From Pseudobowmanella zhangzhouensis (GTDB lineage Bacteria > Pseudomonadota > Gammaproteobacteria > Enterobacterales > Alteromonadaceae), in contig NZ_JBHSYO010000008.1 of NCBI RefSeq assembly GCF_042662685.1, forward strand, positions 372,001-436,000: a stretch of DNA of 64,000 nt, given 5' to 3'. The number at the start of each line of letters is the position of its first letter. Within the stretch, counting starts at the first letter, position 1. Below are positions 28,003 to 36,278 of this stretch, one piece after another. The notes under the pieces were generated by a model. It was not told where the DNA came from. It made no database searches and saw only the letters and a list, made by a program, of their open reading frames with translations. The translations under genes were made by a program, and so were the position numbers.

Positions 28003-28413
28003 TCAGAACCGCGCAACCACTTTTACATCTGCCGACAGTGCCGAGGCATCCAAATAACCAATCATATTTGGATTATTTGCAATCAATTCCAGTACCTGCG
28101 CATCATTTGTGGCTTCCTTAGGTGGTGTACCTTTGCCGGTAAACACCAATTTCGACCAATAAGCTTTCAATTGTGTCGACGACTTACCCAGTACCTTATT
28201 GTTGAACTCGTCTGTTGCGGACTGACTGTCTTCCTGATTAATTGGCACTGCCGGACTGCCATTCGGAAAGGTTTTCGCCTTACCCAGAAAGATTTTTGCG
28301 ATATCGTCCTGCGAAATCGCATCAGCATATGAGGGGTGCACCACTACCGCCAGTTCGGCATTTGCCATCAGGCTCACCAACGATGCCACGACAATAAAAA
28401 CACTTTTACGCAT
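28003..28413 (-). CDS. PstS-like periplasmic phosphate-binding-type protein
   Basis: Short periplasmic protein of 136 residues: signal peptide MRKSVFIVVASLVSLMANA, then ELAVVVHPSYADAISQDDIAKIFLGKAKTFPNG, with later DEFNNKVLGKSSTQLKAYWSKLVFTGKG and NPNMIGYLDASAL. These match the single-lobe PstS-like family common in Vibrio and Shewanella, roughly half the length of a true PstS. No permease or ATPase is beside it, so a transport role is doubtful; sensing or scavenging is possible. It starts 10 bases after the upstream porin gene, so the two form an operon. Confidence 0.82.
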   Translation of the reverse strand: MRKSVFIVVASLVSLMANAELAVVVHPSYADAISQDDIAKIFLGKAKTFPNGSPAVPINQEDSQSATDEFNNKVLGKSSTQLKAYWSKLVFTGKGTPPKEATNDAQVLELIANNPNMIGYLDASALSADVKVVARF

Positions 28414-28423
28414 ACCTCACCCC

Positions 28424-29581
28424 TTAGAACACAAAGTCATAGGAGACAGACAACACACGAGTATCTCCAACAAAGTCATATTGGGACGCATCATCGAAGG
28501 TTTCGATTTGCACCTTTAACGCATTCTCCGGATTAATGTCGTAACGCAAGGTTATGGACTTAATCGTAAACCGTTCGGCTTCGCCTTCGTAGCCGGGGCT
28601 ATCGGACTTTTCCCAATATCGCGACCAGCTCACAAAAGGCGTCCAGTTGCCGATTCGGTAGCCGATAGCCAACATATCCGCCGGCGCTTTTACCACAATG
28701 TCGTCTTCTTTGTTTTCTCGCCGGTTCTGACTTTTTTCGAGATGGAAAAACCAGTCACTAAAGTCACCATTAATTGCCAGCCCCATCACTCGCTGCTGGC
28801 TAAAGGGTTGATAAAACTCATAGTCACCGGAAGCCTTATCTGTCGCTGAATTGTCCGACGTTAGATAAATAAAGCGGGCGTTTAACCACTCGTAGGTCAG
28901 TTCCACGTCAAAACCGACAATATTCTTCCAACGAGAGTCATCAATTATTGAAGGATCATCGGTATATAGAGAGTTATAGGCAGCATCACGAATCGTCTCG
29001 TTACCTGCATAGACGCTGGCCTGAATAGACGTATCGCCCATGTTCCCCGCATAACTGATGTTTAATCCGTTGTAGTTACTCGCCTCCCAGCCGTATAGAG
29101 ATTGCGGCGGGCGAACCCATGTATAGGCAATGCCTACATCCTGAAAGGTCGAAAAATAGTAGAGAGGAATGCGCTTACGACCGGCCTGCACACTCCATTC
29201 ATCATTGATTTGATAGGTAAGATAGGCCCATTCCAGCGTGAATTCGTTGGTCAGGCTGCGCGCGACGACCTGGCTGGTAAAGGTCAACTCATCCGTCATT
29301 CTCACGCCCAATTGCAAACCGATACGCGACTCATAACGCAATGACATACCGTCATCTTCATTGATCAGGCCGCCGGTATAATAATCCGTGATGTAGCAGG
29401 GACAGCCCCCCCCCCGCAGGTAATATTCTTCAAAACTGGCGTTGTTGTCTGAGCTCAACACATTAGTTGCAACAATAGAACCAAAACCATTAAAAGTGAG
29501 ATTATCTGTGCCGGCGTAGACAGGGAGCAATGCCATCCCCCACGCCGATATCGTTATCGTAAACAAACGCGGGTATTTCAT
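28424..29581 (-). CDS. Porin-like outer-membrane protein with a G10 tract
   Basis: Beta-barrel protein of about 385 residues. The ATG at 29581 (MKYPRLFTITISAWGMALLPVYAG) gives a clean signal peptide; the ATG at 29605 adds 8 residues. The mature part begins NLTFNGFGSIVAT and has many alternating strands with aromatic ends (WAYLTYQINDEWSVQAGRKRIPLYY; FTPFVSWSRYWEKS-like), ending VSYDFVF with a terminal Phe typical of porins. It resembles Alteromonadales porins of unknown substrate. A ten-G run near residue 50 encodes part of RGGGCPC and could slip. It lies upstream of the PstS-like gene. Confidence 0.8.
   Translation of the reverse strand: MKYPRLFTITISAWGMALLPVYAGTDNLTFNGFGSIVATNVLSSDNNASFEEYYLRGGGCPCYITDYYTGGLINEDDGMSLRYESRIGLQLGVRMTDELTFTSQVVARSLTNEFTLEWAYLTYQINDEWSVQAGRKRIPLYYFSTFQDVGIAYTWVRPPQSLYGWEASNYNGLNISYAGNMGDTSIQASVYAGNETIRDAAYNSLYTDDPSIIDDSRWKNIVGFDVELTYEWLNARFIYLTSDNSATDKASGDYEFYQPFSQQRVMGLAINGDFSDWFFHLEKSQNRRENKEDDIVVKAPADMLAIGYRIGNWTPFVSWSRYWEKSDSPGYEGEAERFTIKSITLRYDINPENALKVQIETFDDASQYDFVGDTRVLSVSYDFVF
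29406..29415 (-). repeat. Homopolymeric G10 tract in porin coding sequence
   Basis: Ten consecutive C on the plus strand, hence ten G in the coding strand, about 55 codons into the porin gene. In the sequence as given, the frame is open through it. Loss or gain of one G would truncate the protein. Confidence 0.95.
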
Positions 29582-29750
29582 ACCTACCTCCCAGATTATG
29601 TGCAATAAAATCTATAGGTTAGTAAGTTTAAGAAAGCAAAAAAGTGACAAAAATACGCACACTTAATCTGGCTGAGGTATCGACCATGCGCTGTTCAAAT
29701 TCAGTTCAGATGCTTATGTTTTGCCCGAGAGCGACTTTTTTCAGCCAATA

Positions 29751-29777
29751 AAAAAGGCGGTTTCGAACCGCCTTTTT
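29751..29777 (-). terminator. Intrinsic terminator of the chemoreceptor gene
   Basis: Stem AAAAAGGCGGTT/AACCGCCTTTTT with a three-base loop, 16 bases after the stop and with T-runs on both strands. Confidence 0.88.
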
Positions 29778-29792
29778 ACTATTGCTGTAGTA

Positions 29793-31412
29793 TTACACTT
29801 TAAACTGTCTGGCGATGGACTCCAGATTGGTGGCCAAATCCGCCAATTCACCACTCACAGACGCCAAGCGACTGGAATTTGCTGAAGTTTCATCAGTACG
29901 GGTGTGAATTTCATCCACGTGCCCGACAATGGTAACCGCAACTTGCTGCTGGTCATCGGTAGAGTGAGCTATTTGCTCGTTCATCTGGCTGATGCGGCCG
30001 ATGGTTTTGGTAATTTCAGTCAGGCTATCACCGGCTTTGTGCGCGGTATCCACGCTTTGCTCTGCCTGTTCCGTGCCTTTGTTCATCACGGTAACCGCCG
30101 AGCGCGCCGCTGACTGCAGTTGCTCAATGGTAGTCTGAATCTCTTCGGTTGATTTCTGTGTACGCGATGCCAATGTACGGACTTCATCGGCAACCACGGC
30201 GAAACCACGCCCCTGTTCACCGGCGCGCGCCGCTTCAATCGCCGCATTGAGTGCCAGCAAGTTGGTTTGCTCCGCGATGCCCTTAATCACGTCCAATACC
30301 ACACCGACCTGATTGGAGTCTTCTTCCAGCTTGCGAATCACATCAGAGGTCTCACGCACGTTATCCGCCAGGGTTTGAATACTTTTTACTGTCGTATCCA
30401 CCACGCGCTGACCATCATTCGCTGCTTTACTGGCATCATTAGCCGCTTTGGCCGCTTCCGCGGCACTTTCAGCAACCTGAGTAACCGAACTATTCATGTT
30501 ATCTACCGCACGCTTGGCGCTATTGGCAGAGTTTTGCTGAATTTCGATGGTACGGTTAGTTTGATCAGTCAGCTGATTAAGATTTTGCGCCAACTGCGAT
30601 AATGGGAATGTGGTGTTGACGATATCTTTCACCACACCCTGTAACTTCTCCATAAACAGGTTGAAGTATTTCACCAGTTCACCAATTTCATCCTGTGAAC
30701 GGGTTTCTATCCGTACGGTCAAATCGCCATCTTCTTCAGCAATATCCCGCAATGACTCAACGACACGCACAATCGATCCACGGATCTGCGACACAATCAG
30801 CCAGGCAGTGGCGAACAGTACAAACGTGGTGATTGCCACCATGCCAATGCCCAAATAAAACAGGAAAGCCTGGCTTGAGTTATACGCTTTGAATGCGTTT
30901 TCAAATTCTTCGCGACGCAAATTAGTAAAAGTACGCAGATCTGCCACCGCGCTGTCGAAGCGACTGTTCATCTGCTCAGATAGTTCACCCAGCTTGGAGA
31001 AATCTGCTGTGTTGTTCACCATTGACTCAGACACACCATAAGCAACATCAAAATATTGATTAAAGCGGGTCAGAATTTTGTTCGCTTCGGTCGCCAAATC
31101 CGGCGCCAGTGCTTTGAGTTTATTTAAATCATCGCGGGTTTCGTCAGCCAGCTGTTTAGCACTGGCCAGTGCATCCTCGTCGCCAGTCGTTACCGCGCTA
31201 CTCAGCGTGTCTCGCACTTTACTCATGCGCACCAGTGCCGACTCACTGGTTTGCAATGCAGGAAACTGAATTGTTTGTGCATTGGTGAGCAGATGCCCGT
31301 TGGTCTGCGACAACGTGGTATTAATCACCAAAAAAATCAGGAAGCTGGCCGCCCCCAGGATTGGGATCAAAAAGATTTTCTGAGCTATCGACAAGCGAAA
31401 TAGGAAATTCAT
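29793..31412 (-). CDS. Methyl-accepting chemotaxis protein
   Basis: Chemoreceptor of about 539 residues. I use the ATG at 31412 (MNFLFRLSIAQKIFLIPILG); the ATG at 31460 adds 16 residues ahead of the first helix. TM1 is near 13-33, a helical periplasmic sensor domain of about 140 residues follows, TM2 is near 190-210 (GIGMVAITTFVLFATAWLIV), then HAMP and the signalling coiled coil. The tip has EQTNLLALNAAIEAARAGE and RGFAVVADEVR, which bind CheA/CheW. Ligand unknown. There is no pentapeptide tether for CheR at the C-terminus (ends ARQFKV). Confidence 0.93.
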   Translation of the reverse strand: MNFLFRLSIAQKIFLIPILGAASFLIFLVINTTLSQTNGHLLTNAQTIQFPALQTSESALVRMSKVRDTLSSAVTTGDEDALASAKQLADETRDDLNKLKALAPDLATEANKILTRFNQYFDVAYGVSESMVNNTADFSKLGELSEQMNSRFDSAVADLRTFTNLRREEFENAFKAYNSSQAFLFYLGIGMVAITTFVLFATAWLIVSQIRGSIVRVVESLRDIAEEDGDLTVRIETRSQDEIGELVKYFNLFMEKLQGVVKDIVNTTFPLSQLAQNLNQLTDQTNRTIEIQQNSANSAKRAVDNMNSSVTQVAESAAEAAKAANDASKAANDGQRVVDTTVKSIQTLADNVRETSDVIRKLEEDSNQVGVVLDVIKGIAEQTNLLALNAAIEAARAGEQGRGFAVVADEVRTLASRTQKSTEEIQTTIEQLQSAARSAVTVMNKGTEQAEQSVDTAHKAGDSLTEITKTIGRISQMNEQIAHSTDDQQQVAVTIVGHVDEIHTRTDETSANSSRLASVSGELADLATNLESIARQFKV

Positions 31413-31564
31413 AGTATTACAACTCTCTTGCTGAATCTGGCCTGATACCCTTATCGGCAACCATCGTACTGAAGATAAGCTCAGCCATGCGCTAACGTTA
31501 ACATGGCTGATTATAGTTCATTCACAGAATGATCAAGTGCGATTTTCTACCGATTTACAATGGG

Positions 31565-32029
31565 TTACTGGTAAAGCTCAACGGTTTGTGCCGCTAAACG
31601 ATAACCAGTGGTGGCGATGTCTCCCTGCCAGGTTTCGGTGGACAGCACCCCAACAACCCAAATTGGGTCATACAGGTTATCTATCGGCACCGGTTCGGCA
31701 AATTTAACATATATTATTTGATTGGATGGCGGCGGCGGCACGTGGATACAGGCTCCGAAGTACGGCACCAGTAAAATCTCGCTGAAGGTATTCTTGTCGC
31801 CTTCCAACGGTACGACAAAGCCCGGCACTTTGACCAATTTGCCGTTGAAGCTATCAATCACTGGCGCCAGTGCTTGTGAAGATGCACCAGAACCGGAATG
31901 GTCGACGCTTTGTTCCGCCAGTACAGAATCTGCAGGTTTTAAATCTTCCCAGTAGACTTCAAGTGGCTCAGCGGCATTAAGGCCACAGGCAAACACACTC
32001 AACAACATGCCAGCGAATAGATTCTTCAT
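31565..32029 (-). CDS. DUF3299-family exported protein
   Basis: About 154 residues. I choose the ATG at 32029 (MKNLFAGMLLSVFACGLNAAEPLEVYWEDL), which gives a signal peptide and has GGTGG upstream; the frame extends to 32110 without one. The conserved block FVVPLEGDKNTFSEILLVPYFGACIHVPPPPSNQ is the DUF3299 signature. Function of the family is unknown; members are often beside ABC export genes for lipoproteins or metals, but here it stands alone between a chemoreceptor and ppa. Confidence 0.82.
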   Translation of the reverse strand: MKNLFAGMLLSVFACGLNAAEPLEVYWEDLKPADSVLAEQSVDHSGSGASSQALAPVIDSFNGKLVKVPGFVVPLEGDKNTFSEILLVPYFGACIHVPPPPSNQIIYVKFAEPVPIDNLYDPIWVVGVLSTETWQGDIATTGYRLAAQTVELYQ

Positions 32030-32109
32030 ACACCACCGTCCAAGGAATTCGTTCTGGCAACATTTTGCCATAACTTTACTTATGCCTGAATTAAAACCCA
32101 TACATAACA

Positions 32110-32133
32110 AAAGAGCCGCTATTGCGGCTCTTT
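32110..32133 (-). terminator. Intrinsic terminator of ppa
   Basis: Ten-bp stem AAAGAGCCGC/GCGGCTCTTT with a four-base loop, 20 bases after the ppa stop, followed by a short T-run on the minus strand. Confidence 0.85.
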
Positions 32134-32153
32134 AATCATCACGGAAATCTGCT

Positions 32154-32702
32154 TTAGAACGCTGGTTTTTCTTCTGCGTCTTCGTAGCGCTTCACGCTGT
32201 TCACGATCTCGTCTTTGGCTGCGGCAGCACCGGCCCAACCATCAATCTTCACCCATTTACCTGGCTCAAGATCTTTATAGTGCTCGAAGAAATGCTCAAT
32301 TTGCTTCAACAGCAGTTCTGGTACTTGCTCAACTTCGTTAATACCACGATAGATAGTCGACAGTTTGTCCACTGGTACCGCCAGTACCTTGGCATCTTTA
32401 CCCGATTCGTCGGTCATGTTCAGTACACCAACTGGGCGGCAACGAATCACACTTCCCGCCAGCAGTGGGAAAGGCGTGATCACTAACACATCAACCGGGT
32501 CGCCGTCTTCTGACAATGTGTGCGGCACGTAACCATAGTTAGTTGGGTAGTGCATACAGGTCGCCATAAAGCGGTCTACGAAGATCGCGCCGGATTCCTT
32601 ATCTACTTCATATTTAACCGGATCGGAGTGAGCCGGAATTTCGATGATTACATTAATCTCATCTGGCAGGTTCTTCCCTGCAGGTACGGCGTTTAAGCTC
32701 AT
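32154..32702 (-). CDS. ppa: Inorganic pyrophosphatase, soluble family I
   Basis: Soluble hexameric-type Mg2+ pyrophosphatase of 182 residues (E. coli enzyme is about 176). It hydrolyses cytosolic pyrophosphate to phosphate and so drives biosynthesis. Visible signatures are EIPAHSDPVKYEVDKESG, GDPVDVLV (three catalytic Asp in the D-x-D-P-x-D region, EDGDPVDVL) and KDLEPGKWVKIDGW. Its promoter is a near-consensus sigma-70 site about 43 bases upstream. It is divergent from the membrane pyrophosphatase gene. Confidence 0.97.
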   Translation of the reverse strand: MSLNAVPAGKNLPDEINVIIEIPAHSDPVKYEVDKESGAIFVDRFMATCMHYPTNYGYVPHTLSEDGDPVDVLVITPFPLLAGSVIRCRPVGVLNMTDESGKDAKVLAVPVDKLSTIYRGINEVEQVPELLLKQIEHFFEHYKDLEPGKWVKIDGWAGAAAAKDEIVNSVKRYEDAEEKPAF

Positions 32703-32744
32703 TGTTCAGCTACCTGATAGTGAATGAATAAAATTAGACGGCGG

Positions 32745-32773
32745 ATTATATAGGCTGCGCAGCAATCATTCAA
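32745..32773 (-). promoter_or_regulatory. Sigma-70 promoter of ppa
   Basis: On the minus strand TTGAAT, 17-base spacer, TATAAT: a perfect -10 box and a 4/6 -35 box at ideal spacing. The leader to the ppa ATG would be about 35 bases. This sits in the 301-base divergent gap 32703-33003, which has no gene. Confidence 0.8.
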
Positions 32774-32835
32774 AACCTGCTGACACTTTTACGACCAATG
32801 TCGAAAAGAGAATTGGCAGAATCCCGACAAGATGA

Positions 32836-32864
32836 TTGTCAGGCTCCGATTTGCTGTTTATAGT
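32836..32864 (+). promoter_or_regulatory. Sigma-70 promoter of hppA
   Basis: TTGTCA, 17-base spacer, TATAGT on the plus strand: 5/6 and 5/6 matches at ideal spacing. It would give a leader of about 130 bases before the hppA start; I recognise no riboswitch in it. Confidence 0.75.
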
Positions 32865-33003
32865 CGAACCGTTAGTGAATAAAAATTCTAACAAAAACAA
32901 GGGCAAAGCTAATGGAATTAGTGTGCTCTTGAGTCAGGTGTGTTTCTGAGCAAGCCGTCCGGAAGTTGTCACGCTAATTGTGGTACTTACTACTGGGGAC
33001 ACT

Positions 33004-34998
33004 ATGAACACGACGCATTACCTCCCACCTTTGCTGGGGATCGGGGGCTTACTGATAGCCTTCGTGATTTATTCCATTATTGCCAAACAAACCGTTACCA
33101 ATCAGGTGATTGCCAAAATCGCCCACGCTATCCATGACGGCGCCATGGTGTTTATGCACCGCGAATATAAAACCTTATTTGTCTTCGCGCTGGTGTTGGT
33201 GATTGCACTTTATATGGCTCTTGGCCAAAACACCGCCATAGCCTTTGCGGCAGGCGCCGTTTGTTCCGGCCTCGCCGGTTATATCGGCATGTTCACTGCT
33301 ACCAAAGCCAACGTGCGAACCACACAGGCTGCCCACGACAGTGGCGCATCGAAAGCCTTATCCATTGCCTTTATGGGTGGATCGGTCATGGGGTTGTGTG
33401 TCGCCTCCATGGGCTTATTAGGTCTGGGGCTACTCTACTGGTTATTCGGCGGCGATCCTGAATCGGCTCACGCGATTCATGGTTTCGGCATGGGCGCGTC
33501 CAGCGTGGCATTGTTCAGCCGGGTAGGTGGTGGTATTTACACCAAATCGGCCGATGTCGGTGCAGATCTGGTCGGTAAAGTCGAAGCCGGCATTCCGGAA
33601 GATGACCCACGCAATCCGGGGGTTATTGCCGACAACGTCGGAGATAACGTAGGCGATGTAGCTGGCATGGGATCGGATATTTTCGAGTCTTATTGCGGCG
33701 CGATGATTGCCAGTATCGCCATCGCCTCGACCATGGCAATTGGCTCATTGGGTAGCCGTGAAGCCCTGATGTTTACTCCACTGGCGTTAGCTTCCGCCGG
33801 TTTGATTTGTTCGGTGCTCGGCATTCTGCTGGTAAATATGATGTCTTCCTCCAAGCCAGAAGTTGCCTTGCGCGCCGGCACGATTTCCGCAGCGATCTTG
33901 TTTATCGTGGTGGCGAAATTTGTGCTTAGTTATCTGGGCGTGGCCAGCGAGGTATGGTGGTCGGTGATTACGGGTGCCGTCGGTGGCATTATTATCGGCC
34001 TGGTGACAGAGTATTACACTGCCTCTGCGCCGATTCGCAAGATTGCCAAATCCGGCGAAACCGGCCCAGCCACTGTCATGATTACGGGGTTGTCTATCGG
34101 TATGCAATCGGTAGCGATTCCACTCTTAACCATCTGCGCGATTATCTATATTTCGACCCATCTGTCCGGGTTGTATGGAGTAGGTATCGCTGCAGTGGGC
34201 ATGCTGGCAACGGTTGGAATTACCATGGCCATCGATGCCTATGGTCCGGTGGCTGACAACGCCGGTGGTATTGCGGAAATGGGTGGCCTCGGCAAAGAAA
34301 CCCGCGAAATTACTGACTCACTGGATGAACTGGGCAATACCACAGCAGCGATTGGCAAAGGCTTCGCCATCGGTGCGGCAGCATTGGCGGCACTGGCAAT
34401 TATCGCCGCGTTTGTCGAAACCCTGTCATTACATAACCCCGGCTTTACCCTACATCTGGGAAATCCGGACGTGTTGATGGGGCTGTTTATCGGTGGGATT
34501 CTGCCGTTTTTAATCGCGTCAATTACCATGACAGCAGTAGGCGATGCGGCATTTGAGATGATTCAGGAAATCCGCCGTCAATTTCGCGAGATCCCGGGCT
34601 TAATGGAAGGTACTGCAGATCCGGATAGTAGCCGCTGTGTGGATATCGCCACTCAGGCCGCCCTGAAAAAGATGATTCTGCCCGGTGTCATTGCGGTGGC
34701 GGCTCCCCCTCTTGTCGGCTTCGGCTTAGGCGCCCATGCACTCGGTGGCATGTTGGGCGGTGCGTTACTTGGTTGTGTGCTGATGGCACTGATGATGGCC
34801 AATGCCGGCGGCGCATGGGATAACGCTAAAAAATATGTGGAGAAAGGTAACTATGGGGGCAAAGGTTCTCCGGTACACGCCGCCACTGTAGTCGGTGATA
34901 CCGTGGGTGATCCGTTTAAGGATACCTCCGGCCCGGCTATGAATATCTTAATCAACGTGATGGCCATTGTGTCTTTGGTCATTGCCCCGTTGCTTTAA
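33004..34998 (+). CDS. hppA: Membrane-bound ion-pumping pyrophosphatase, K+-dependent type
   Basis: Polytopic membrane pyrophosphatase of about 664 residues with some 16 helices; hydrolyses pyrophosphate and pumps H+ or Na+. I start at MNTTHYLPPLLGIGG (33004), which has GGGGA six bases upstream. The substrate site is seen in DVGADLVGKVEAGIPEDDPRN (split here only by reading) and NVGDNVGDVAGMG, with a second Asp set in GDTVGDPFKDTSGP. GNTTAAIGKG has Ala where K+-independent enzymes have Lys, so K+-dependence is expected. Whether the pumped ion is Na+ or H+ is not clear from the sequence alone. Divergent from ppa. Confidence 0.96.
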   Translation: MNTTHYLPPLLGIGGLLIAFVIYSIIAKQTVTNQVIAKIAHAIHDGAMVFMHREYKTLFVFALVLVIALYMALGQNTAIAFAAGAVCSGLAGYIGMFTATKANVRTTQAAHDSGASKALSIAFMGGSVMGLCVASMGLLGLGLLYWLFGGDPESAHAIHGFGMGASSVALFSRVGGGIYTKSADVGADLVGKVEAGIPEDDPRNPGVIADNVGDNVGDVAGMGSDIFESYCGAMIASIAIASTMAIGSLGSREALMFTPLALASAGLICSVLGILLVNMMSSSKPEVALRAGTISAAILFIVVAKFVLSYLGVASEVWWSVITGAVGGIIIGLVTEYYTASAPIRKIAKSGETGPATVMITGLSIGMQSVAIPLLTICAIIYISTHLSGLYGVGIAAVGMLATVGITMAIDAYGPVADNAGGIAEMGGLGKETREITDSLDELGNTTAAIGKGFAIGAAALAALAIIAAFVETLSLHNPGFTLHLGNPDVLMGLFIGGILPFLIASITMTAVGDAAFEMIQEIRRQFREIPGLMEGTADPDSSRCVDIATQAALKKMILPGVIAVAAPPLVGFGLGAHALGGMLGGALLGCVLMALMMANAGGAWDNAKKYVEKGNYGGKGSPVHAATVVGDTVGDPFKDTSGPAMNILINVMAIVSLVIAPLL

Positions 34999-35011
34999 AT
35001 TCTGACACGAT

Positions 35012-35039
35012 AAAAAAGGGTACTTCGGTACCCTTTTTT
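35012..35039 (+). terminator. Intrinsic terminator of hppA with TTCG loop
   Basis: Twelve-bp stem AAAAAAGGGTAC/GTACCCTTTTTT closed by a stable TTCG tetraloop, 13 bases after the stop. Confidence 0.93.
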
Positions 35040-35170
35040 GTCATTCTCCTGTCATTTCACTGCGCTATTGTTGCTTTTTTGTTCAAGTGACAAAAATTGT
35101 TACTGTTTGCCCGAATTACAGCAGATCCAAACGCATTTTTTTGATATATAACTGGGACAATAATGTATGC

Positions 35171-35189
35171 GTATCGCGGTCTGCGATAC
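35171..35189. promoter_or_regulatory. Inverted repeat upstream of rpoH
   Basis: Seven-bp perfect arms GTATCGC/GCGATAC with a five-base spacer, in the 381-base gap between hppA and rpoH. It could be an operator or an mRNA hairpin if a promoter lies further upstream. Nothing else coding is seen in this gap. Confidence 0.4.
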
Positions 35190-35255
35190 AAAACGATGAA
35201 TTTTTAACGAATTGCTTATCGCAACCCTTGAATTTGATCGTTTTGTGCACACGTT

Positions 35256-35282
35256 GAACTTTTGATTTGTCTGTGACTCAAA
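35256..35282 (+). promoter_or_regulatory. Sigma-E-like promoter of rpoH
   Basis: GAACTT, 16-base spacer, TCAAA matches the extracytoplasmic sigma-E consensus. It lies about 98 bases before the rpoH ATG. E. coli rpoH also has a sigma-E promoter among several, which supports the reading. I could not find a convincing sigma-70 site in the same gap. Confidence 0.55.
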
Positions 35283-35379
35283 GCAGTTACGACGAGATAC
35301 CAGATTTAACCGTTCGACAAATGGCAAGGCTGGTATTCGAGTGATAGACTAACAGACCCTTTTGTGAATGAGGTAAGTA

Positions 35380-36231
35380 ATGAGCACTAACCTACAGTCA
35401 ATGGCATTAAGCGTTCCCCATAGTGGAAGCATTGAGGCGTACATCTCTGCGGTGAACAGCATCGATATGCTTAGCGCGGATGAAGAGCGTAGTCTGGCTG
35501 AGCGTTTACAAAATGAAGGCGATTTAGAGTCAGCCCGCAAGCTGGTTATGTCACACCTGCGCTTTGTGGTGCATATCGCCAAGTCTTATTCTGGTTATGG
35601 TCTGCCACAAGCAGATCTGATTCAGGAAGGTAACATCGGCCTGATGAAAGCGGTCAAGCGTTTCGACCCGACCGTCGGTGTTCGTCTGGTATCGTTCGCG
35701 GTGCACTGGATCAAAGCTGAAATCCACGAATTCGTATTGAAAAACTGGCGTATCGTTAAAGTGGCTACCACCAAAGCACAGCGCAAGTTGTTCTTTAATC
35801 TGCGTAAAGCCAAGAAGCGTCTGGGCTGGTTTACCCACGAAGAAGTACAAAAAGTCGCTGAAGAGTTAGGTGTCAGTGAGCGCGAAGTGCTGCAAATGGA
35901 AGCGCGTATGAGCAGCCAGGATCAATCATTTGATCTGAGTGCAGACGATGATGAAAGCGGCAATTTTGCGCCAGTACAATATCTGGAAGACAAATCTGAA
36001 AACGTCGAAGCCCAGGTGATCAATGATGACTGGGAAGATACCGCGACAACACGTTTGCATGCGGCGATTCGTACTCTGGACGAGCGTAGCCAACATATTA
36101 TCCAGACGCGCTGGTTAGCCGACGACAAACTAACCCTGCAGGATCTGGCCGACCAATATCAGGTATCAGCCGAGCGGGTCCGTCAGATTGAGAAAAACGC
36201 GATTAAAAAGTTACAAGCTGCCATGCTGTAA
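35380..36231 (+). CDS. rpoH: Heat-shock sigma factor RpoH (sigma-32)
   Basis: Sigma-70 family factor of 283 residues (E. coli 284) that directs RNA polymerase to heat-shock promoters. Region 2 is seen in HLRFVVHIAKSYSGYGLPQADLIQEGNIGLMKAVKRFDP, read in parts; the RpoH box QRKLFFNLRKAKKRLGWF near 130 is diagnostic. Region 4 ends with the HTH QVSAERVRQIEKNAIKKL. GAGG lies 8 bases before the ATG. The ftsE-ftsX genes that often precede rpoH are absent; hppA is there instead. Likely transcribed in part from a sigma-E-type promoter. Confidence 0.97.
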   Translation: MSTNLQSMALSVPHSGSIEAYISAVNSIDMLSADEERSLAERLQNEGDLESARKLVMSHLRFVVHIAKSYSGYGLPQADLIQEGNIGLMKAVKRFDPTVGVRLVSFAVHWIKAEIHEFVLKNWRIVKVATTKAQRKLFFNLRKAKKRLGWFTHEEVQKVAEELGVSEREVLQMEARMSSQDQSFDLSADDDESGNFAPVQYLEDKSENVEAQVINDDWEDTATTRLHAAIRTLDERSQHIIQTRWLADDKLTLQDLADQYQVSAERVRQIEKNAIKKLQAAML

Positions 36232-36245
36232 CCAAGCAAAGATTC

Positions 36246-36274
36246 AAAAAAGGCGCTCAATGAGCGCCTTTTTT
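36246..36274. terminator. Bidirectional terminator between rpoH and yiiD
   Basis: AAAAAAGGCGCT, short loop, AGCGCCTTTTTT: symmetric hairpin with A-run and T-run in the 47-base gap between convergent genes. Confidence 0.92.
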
Positions 36275-36278
36275 AATG

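Noticed and set aside
35100..35327. Minus-strand 75-codon open frame upstream of rpoH
   Set aside because: No ribosome site, composition unlike a protein, and it covers the rpoH promoter region.
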